Shown: piece by piece, positions 59,356-64,000 of the stretch
How the letters are laid out: every line of letters starts with the position of its first letter
Numbering within the stretch: the first letter of the stretch is position 1
Source of the DNA: Clavulina sp. PMI_390
Taxonomy: Eukaryota > Basidiomycota > Agaricomycetes > Cantharellales > Hydnaceae
Length of the DNA stretch: 64,000 nt
Direction of reading: 5' to 3'
Assembly: GCA_015039315.1 (NCBI GenBank)
Contig: WIDE01000067.1
Location: forward strand, 62,001 to 126,000
Notes under the pieces: generated by a model
What the model was told of the DNA's origin: nothing
What the model saw: only the letters and a program-made list of their open reading frames with translations
Databases searched by the model: none
Position numbers and translations under genes: made by a program

Positions 59356-62300
59356 TCAGGTCTTGAAACAGTCAGTCCAAAACTCTCCCACAGCCAACTG
59401 ATCAAAATTGAGTCTAACTCTTGGACTTAGGTCCTTGCCAAGTTGAGTGACAAGCCTTTCATCAAACAGCTGAGTCTGGTAACTGGGGGGGATCCAAAGG
59501 ATAAGTTCATCATTTGGACCTTTGATCCAACCATTATCAAGGTATTGATGCCAGGTTGGACCAAGGGGAGGCCATGAAGATTGAATGGCTGGGGCTGGGA
59601 TGATGAATTCAAGGGAGTGGTCTGTGGTGTCCCAGATGCAAATGGAGCTATTCTCAGTGCCTGAAGCAAGTAGTGACCCATCAGGAGAGAATACTAGAGA
59701 GTACATCCACCTGTTCTGGCCTTGAAGTGGTTCTCCTTTGGCCATATGAGTCTCTGCATCCCAAAGCCTGATAATGCAATCAAAAGAGCTGGAAGCAATG
59801 ACTTTTCCATCAGGAGAAAATGCAACAAAGTACACCACATCATTGTGACCCACAGCCAACTCTCCCTTGGTTGTGTGAGTTTCTACCTCCCAGAGTCTGA
59901 TGCTGTGATCTGCAGAGCCAGAAACAAGGAGTCTTCCATCAGGGGAAAATGCCACTGAGTGGACAATCTCAGTGTGACCTGCAAGTGGTTCTCCCTTGAC
60001 TAACCCAGCATCAACATCCCAGAGCCTAAGGGTGCCATCAGAAGACCCAGAGGCAAGCAGTGTGCCATTGGGAGAAAATGCTACTGAGCGTACCCAACCA
60101 CCATGACCAGAGAGTGGTTTCCCCTTAGCCATGCAAGTCTTCACATCCCAGAGCCTGATAGTGTTGTCAGCAGACCCAGAAGCTAGCATCTCCCCATTTG
60201 GAGAGAAGGCAACTGAATACACAGTATCACTGTGACCTGTGAGTGGCTCTGCATGGGCTGACTGGGTATTCACATCCCAGAGCCTTATGGTCTCATCATC
60301 AGAGCCAGAGGCAAGTAAGGTTCCATTGGGAGAAAATGCCACTGAGCGGACCCCACCCTTATGGCCCATAAGGGGCTGCCCTTTAGCCACCTGCTTCCCT
60401 ACATCCCAAAGCCTGATAGTCTCATCATTGGATGCAGAAGCAAGGGTTGTGCCATCAGGAGAAAATGCCACAGAATGTACAATATCAGTGTGACCTTTAG
60501 GCAGCTCCCCCTTAGCTGCCTTGGCGCCTATATCCCAGAGTCTGATGGTCATGTCAGAGGATCCAGAAACAAGAACTGCACCATCATGGGAAAACATCAC
60601 AGAGTTCACCCAATCACTATGACCAGTGAGTGGCTCCCCTTTAGAGCTGCATGTCTTGATATCCCAGAGCCTGATAGTGTGATCAGCAGAGCCAGAAGCA
60701 AGTGTTGCTCCATCTGGAGAAAACCCCACAGAACACACACTGTGATTGTGGCCTATGAGTGGCTCTCCATGGGCTGTCTGGGGTGGTATATCCCAGAGTC
60801 TGATAGCTTGATCATCAGAGCCAGAAGCAAGTAGGGTGCCATTGGGGGAAAATGCAACTGAGTGCACAGGGCCACTATGACCAGTGAGTGGCTTCCCCTT
60901 AGCTGTGCAAGTCCCTGCATCCCAGAGTCTGATGTTGTTATCAGAAGACCCAGAAGCAAGGGTAGCACCATCAGGAGAGAATGCTACACAATATATAGCA
61001 CTATTGTGGCCAGTGAGTGGATCCCCATTGGCTACCTGAAGGTGGATACTCCAGAGCCTGATTGTTGCATCCTTAGAGGCAGAAGCAAGCACTGCACCAT
61101 CAGGAGAGAATGCCAAAGAAGACACAGCATCAGTATGGCCAATGAAAGGCTCTCCTTTGACTAATTGAGTCTCTACATCCCAGACCCTGATTGTATGATC
61201 CACAGAGCCAGAGGCAAGCACTAACCCATCAGGGGAGAACTCCATAGACACCACAGAATCTGTATGTCCAGTCAATGGCTGCCCATACTGTTCCCCTGTT
61301 TGACAGTTCCAAAGCAGAATGGTCCCATCCTCTAACCCTGCAGCAACTACAGAGTATTTAGAAACTGCCAGACAGCAGATAGCCCTTGTGTGCTGCAAAA
61401 TATGTCTCAGTGCTGGCCACATAGCCATATTCCCTGATGAGAGGGAAACTGTCTTCACAAGTAATTTGCTCAATGAGTGCAAAGGAGATGCTGTGGGAAT
61501 AAAGGGCACAGCACTGAGGTATATGTGAGGAGCACTTTGAGCAATAGGGATAGAATAGTAGGATGTGAAGCGCATTGCCTCTGTCACATTAGGGATCATC
61601 CCAATACCTTGCTAGAATATCTGTACTTCAGTGCTTTACTTGAGCTCTGTTTCTCAAATAACATACCAGAGGAGGGATTAGGGCTAGTGTTTCCAATGGG
61701 GATACCCTTGTGAGGCTCATGACCTCAAGCCAGTAGAGAAACTGGGTGGTTGAGAGTAAAGAATTGACTGCTCCCAGCACATCAATGGAATGACTTGGGG
61801 CTAGTGCTAGATGGGCTGTCCAGAAGTGGCATGCATATGATAATGCTTCCCCAATTTTATCTTGAACCAGTGCAGCAAGCCCTGGGACAGAAGAATTGGG
61901 CAAGAAAGAAGTGGACAGATTGCAGATGTTGAATTTCAACCCATGACCCATCACAGCAAAACAACCATCCATCAGTATCTTGTTGGCCTGGTCCACATTC
62001 ACACAGTATGAGCTATGAGGATCTTGGAGGAAGTCCAAAAATGAGCCATGTAAAGGAAGTAGTAGGTTGCTACAACTGGTGGATCTTGTTCCTGTGACAA
62101 GAGATGATAAAAGGCCAATACATACTGCTGCATCTTCATTTATATCCTCAACTTCACCATATTGTGAGAAGTGAGTGTGTAGAAGCTGGAGGATTGTATC
62201 CAGGGAGAGAGGTTTCCTTGCTGTAACAAGAACACCAAGAAGTAGTTTGAGCAGTTGAAGGTCCTCTGGTTTAGAGTGGCCAAATTGTGCATCCAACACA

Positions 62301-64000
62301 GTGGTATAGAGTTGGTAGAGCCTGAAATGGCTGTCAGGGTTTCCAGACCCAGACAGGATGTTCTTTAATCGCTTTGAAGGCCGGACTGCTTGATTGCCAT
62401 CACCCTTATCTACAATGTAGCGGCAAGCTGTGGAAGCCCATTGGAATGACAGTTGAGCTTTCTCAGATAGAAGGGTGATGTGCTCTTGTTTGATGTTGAG
62501 GCCAGGCCAACCCAGCATGTGCTTGACATATTGACAAATGTCCTCCTTAGTGGAGTGGCTGGGCAGATCATTCATGGCAAGTTGAGCCATAGTTTGATGA
62601 TTAATTGAAACCTCCAAGATCTCCTGGATATCTGACTCTGGCCGTGCAGTAATGAGTATGTGTACAGCTGGTGGCAGCTGCGCAGCAAGGCCAGCTAATG
62701 AGCTAAGAATCTTTCTGCGCTCAACCATTCCACCTGACTCATCAAAGGCATCAATGATGATAGTCACATAATTATAGGCCTTTGGATTCTGCTGTAATAG
62801 AGGGAGGAGGAAGAGACTGAGCTGCTCCTCTGGATCTTGACTCTTGCGCTCTAGTGGGGTAGCTGAATTGACAAGTTCCACAAGTTTGGCCTCCAAGGCA
62901 GCATCCTGGGCAGCAAGCTGAAGGGCAATAGTAGTGAATAGGTTGGATGGATTGAGCTGACCCTGCTTGGCAGTCTCAAAGTGGTAATAGGCCATACATC
63001 CCCCTGTGAGCTCAAGGAACTTGGCTACACTGACAGCAATGGATGATTTCCCAGAGCCAGCCACTCCCTGGAGCCACAAGATCTTGGTGCCAGCCAGATC
63101 CAGTATGTGCTCAGTGGGTGGGTTGGACACTGGATTCAGAGTCACAGAAGCTGGAGCCCCAACTGCCCATCCTTGGAGTGCCTCCAGGATAGCAGTGCGG
63201 GTTCCTGGAAGGCACCCATGTTCATTGCCATCATGCAAGGTCACAGCTGCATCAACAGCATAAGGGAGAGTGGAGAGAATCTCATTTTTGACTGGAATTT
63301 CAAGGTCAGAGCCCATATACATATTCAACTCAAGGGCAAGTGCATACCAAGCTGCTCAACACCAGCTCCAACAACATGTAGCACAGAACTGATCTGGTGA
63401 ACTTGGCTGAAGACAGAAGATACTGATGCTCCTGTGAGTTTAGTGGTAAGAGAGGTGAGAGTCTGGGCAATTTGGTCAGCATCCTGCTCAAAGGATGTAA
63501 AAAACATTGGCAGCTGTAACAATGCTTGATAAAATGATCATGGTAGTTTCAGCCCCATATGATAAGTGCAACTTATTAGATTGGCACATACATTTGTGTT
63601 TCTGATGCTCAGCATACCCACTAATGAGGGTAGCTCCACTCATCAATGCAAATGAGATGTCTTTGACAATGCTGCAGACCAGAGCATCATGCTCCTTGGA
63701 AGTAGCATATTGCTTGGTCAGCAAACACAGCTCTTTGATTGAGTTGAGCAGGGTGTGCATGTGCCCATCAATTTGGGCTCTTGCCTGTATGATGGTCCAG
63801 GCACCCTTTAGCACACCAATAATCACCCGTGCAATTGGGTGAACCTAGGCTCCAGAGATCAATACGCATACACCAAGAAAAGTGGAAACTTACCTCTGCA
63901 ATCAGACCACCAAGCTTTAGTAGCCCTTGCACTGCGCTAATTGCAGTGGGAAAGGCAGTAAGGAAGTCATCTTGTAATGGTCCTATGCGGTTATATTGAT
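59356..64000 (-). CDS. NACHT-WD40 STAND protein (NLR-like, HET-E type), 5' end outside the window
   Basis: Five exons are visible on the minus strand (64000-63894 partial, 63844-63592, 63524-63348, 63291-61667, 61611-59356). Introns are 49-67 nt and frame is kept; about 1470 residues can be read. The N-terminal part is helical (AISAVQGLLKLGGLIAEVHPI, then TLLNSIKELCLLTKQY) and was not assigned. The NACHT NTPase has a Walker A (LQGVAGSGKSS) and a Walker B (VTIIIDAFDESG), followed by HILITARPES, a sensor-like segment. The C-terminal half carries 14 WD40 repeats of 43 residues and then a tail (GWIKGPNDELILWIPP) typical of fungal NACHT-WD40 proteins. Proteins of this build act in heterokaryon incompatibility and self/non-self recognition: ligand binding to the repeats is thought to drive oligomerisation. 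The partner here is unknown. The 55-nt intron (61612-61666) joins what otherwise looks like two genes. Confidence 0.9.
59583..61392 (-). repeat. 14 WD40 repeats, visible at DNA level as a 129-bp period
   Basis: Each unit encodes 43 residues of the form GH...V.SVAFSPDG..LASGS.D.TIRLWD....KG.PL. Units 2-13 are highly alike, including codons, while the first and last units are diverged. Fourteen units would fit two seven-bladed propellers. Near-identity of inner units points to recent unit duplication or conversion. Confidence 0.9.

Noticed and set aside
59722..61164. Plus-strand repetitive open frames with PESD and SRSK patterns
   Set aside because: Antisense shadow of the 14 WD40 repeats; the periodicity comes from the minus-strand gene.
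61612..61666. Two separate genes, one NACHT and one WD40
   Set aside because: A canonical 55-nt intron joins them exactly in frame, and fungal NACHT-WD40 proteins have this order.

Overview
This window is nuclear DNA from a filamentous basidiomycete, most likely an Agaricomycete. The organism call is an inference. It rests on the many short introns (about 50-100 nt), the spliceosomal GT-AG signals, and the gene families present: F-box proteins of the mushroom type, a NACHT-WD40 NLR-like gene, MYND-finger proteins and a Zn2Cys6 regulator. The family mix would fit Ceratobasidiaceae/Rhizoctonia, but nothing here proves the genus. No bacterial-type operons, tRNAs, rRNAs or CRISPR arrays were seen. 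Gene models were built by hand from splice sites and checked for frame continuity exon by exon. || Layout. (1) 0.4-9.1 kb holds conserved genes: an unknown coiled-coil protein (+), nucleoporin Nup37 (-) and a 12-exon coiled-coil protein with a centrosomin CM1 motif, a probable gamma-tubulin complex adaptor (-). (2) 9.6-19.5 kb is a tandem array of five F-box-like paralogues, all on the minus strand. Each starts with a 13-nt first exon followed by a phase-1 intron of about 60 nt. The fourth copy carries a one-base homopolymer frameshift, and a copy of the family's promoter lies detached from any gene. (3) 20.3-40.2 kb is housekeeping again: an SR-protein kinase (-), a Rap1-like telomere protein (+, with telomere-repeat-like sequence just before its start codon), translation factor eIF2A (-, with a 112-bp tandem duplication over its start), two MYND-finger paralogues (-, the second with a premature stop) and Enhancer of polycomb Epl1 (-, with a 19-nt microexon and a GC-AG intron). 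(4) 40.2-47.5 kb has no convincing intact gene. It contains a weak trace of a decayed retroelement RNase H region and a 26-bp perfect palindrome. (5) 47.5-52.6 kb is a 12-exon Zn2Cys6/fungal-specific transcription factor (+). (6) 52.6-57.1 kb is gene-poor. (7) 57.1-64.0 kb reads as a different compartment. It has an LTR-like block with a tandem CCAAT-box array that runs into a 300-N assembly gap, then a NACHT-WD40 STAND/NLR-like gene (-) whose 5' end lies beyond the window and whose 14 WD40 repeats are strongly homogenised. || How the parts relate. The conserved genes cover chromatin (Epl1), telomeres (Rap1-like), the nuclear pore (Nup37), microtubule nucleation (CM1 protein), splicing control (SRPK) and translation (eIF2A). 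They are ordinary neighbours and not a pathway. The fast-evolving material (F-box array, MYND pair, NLR-like gene, LTR-like block) forms separate islands between them.
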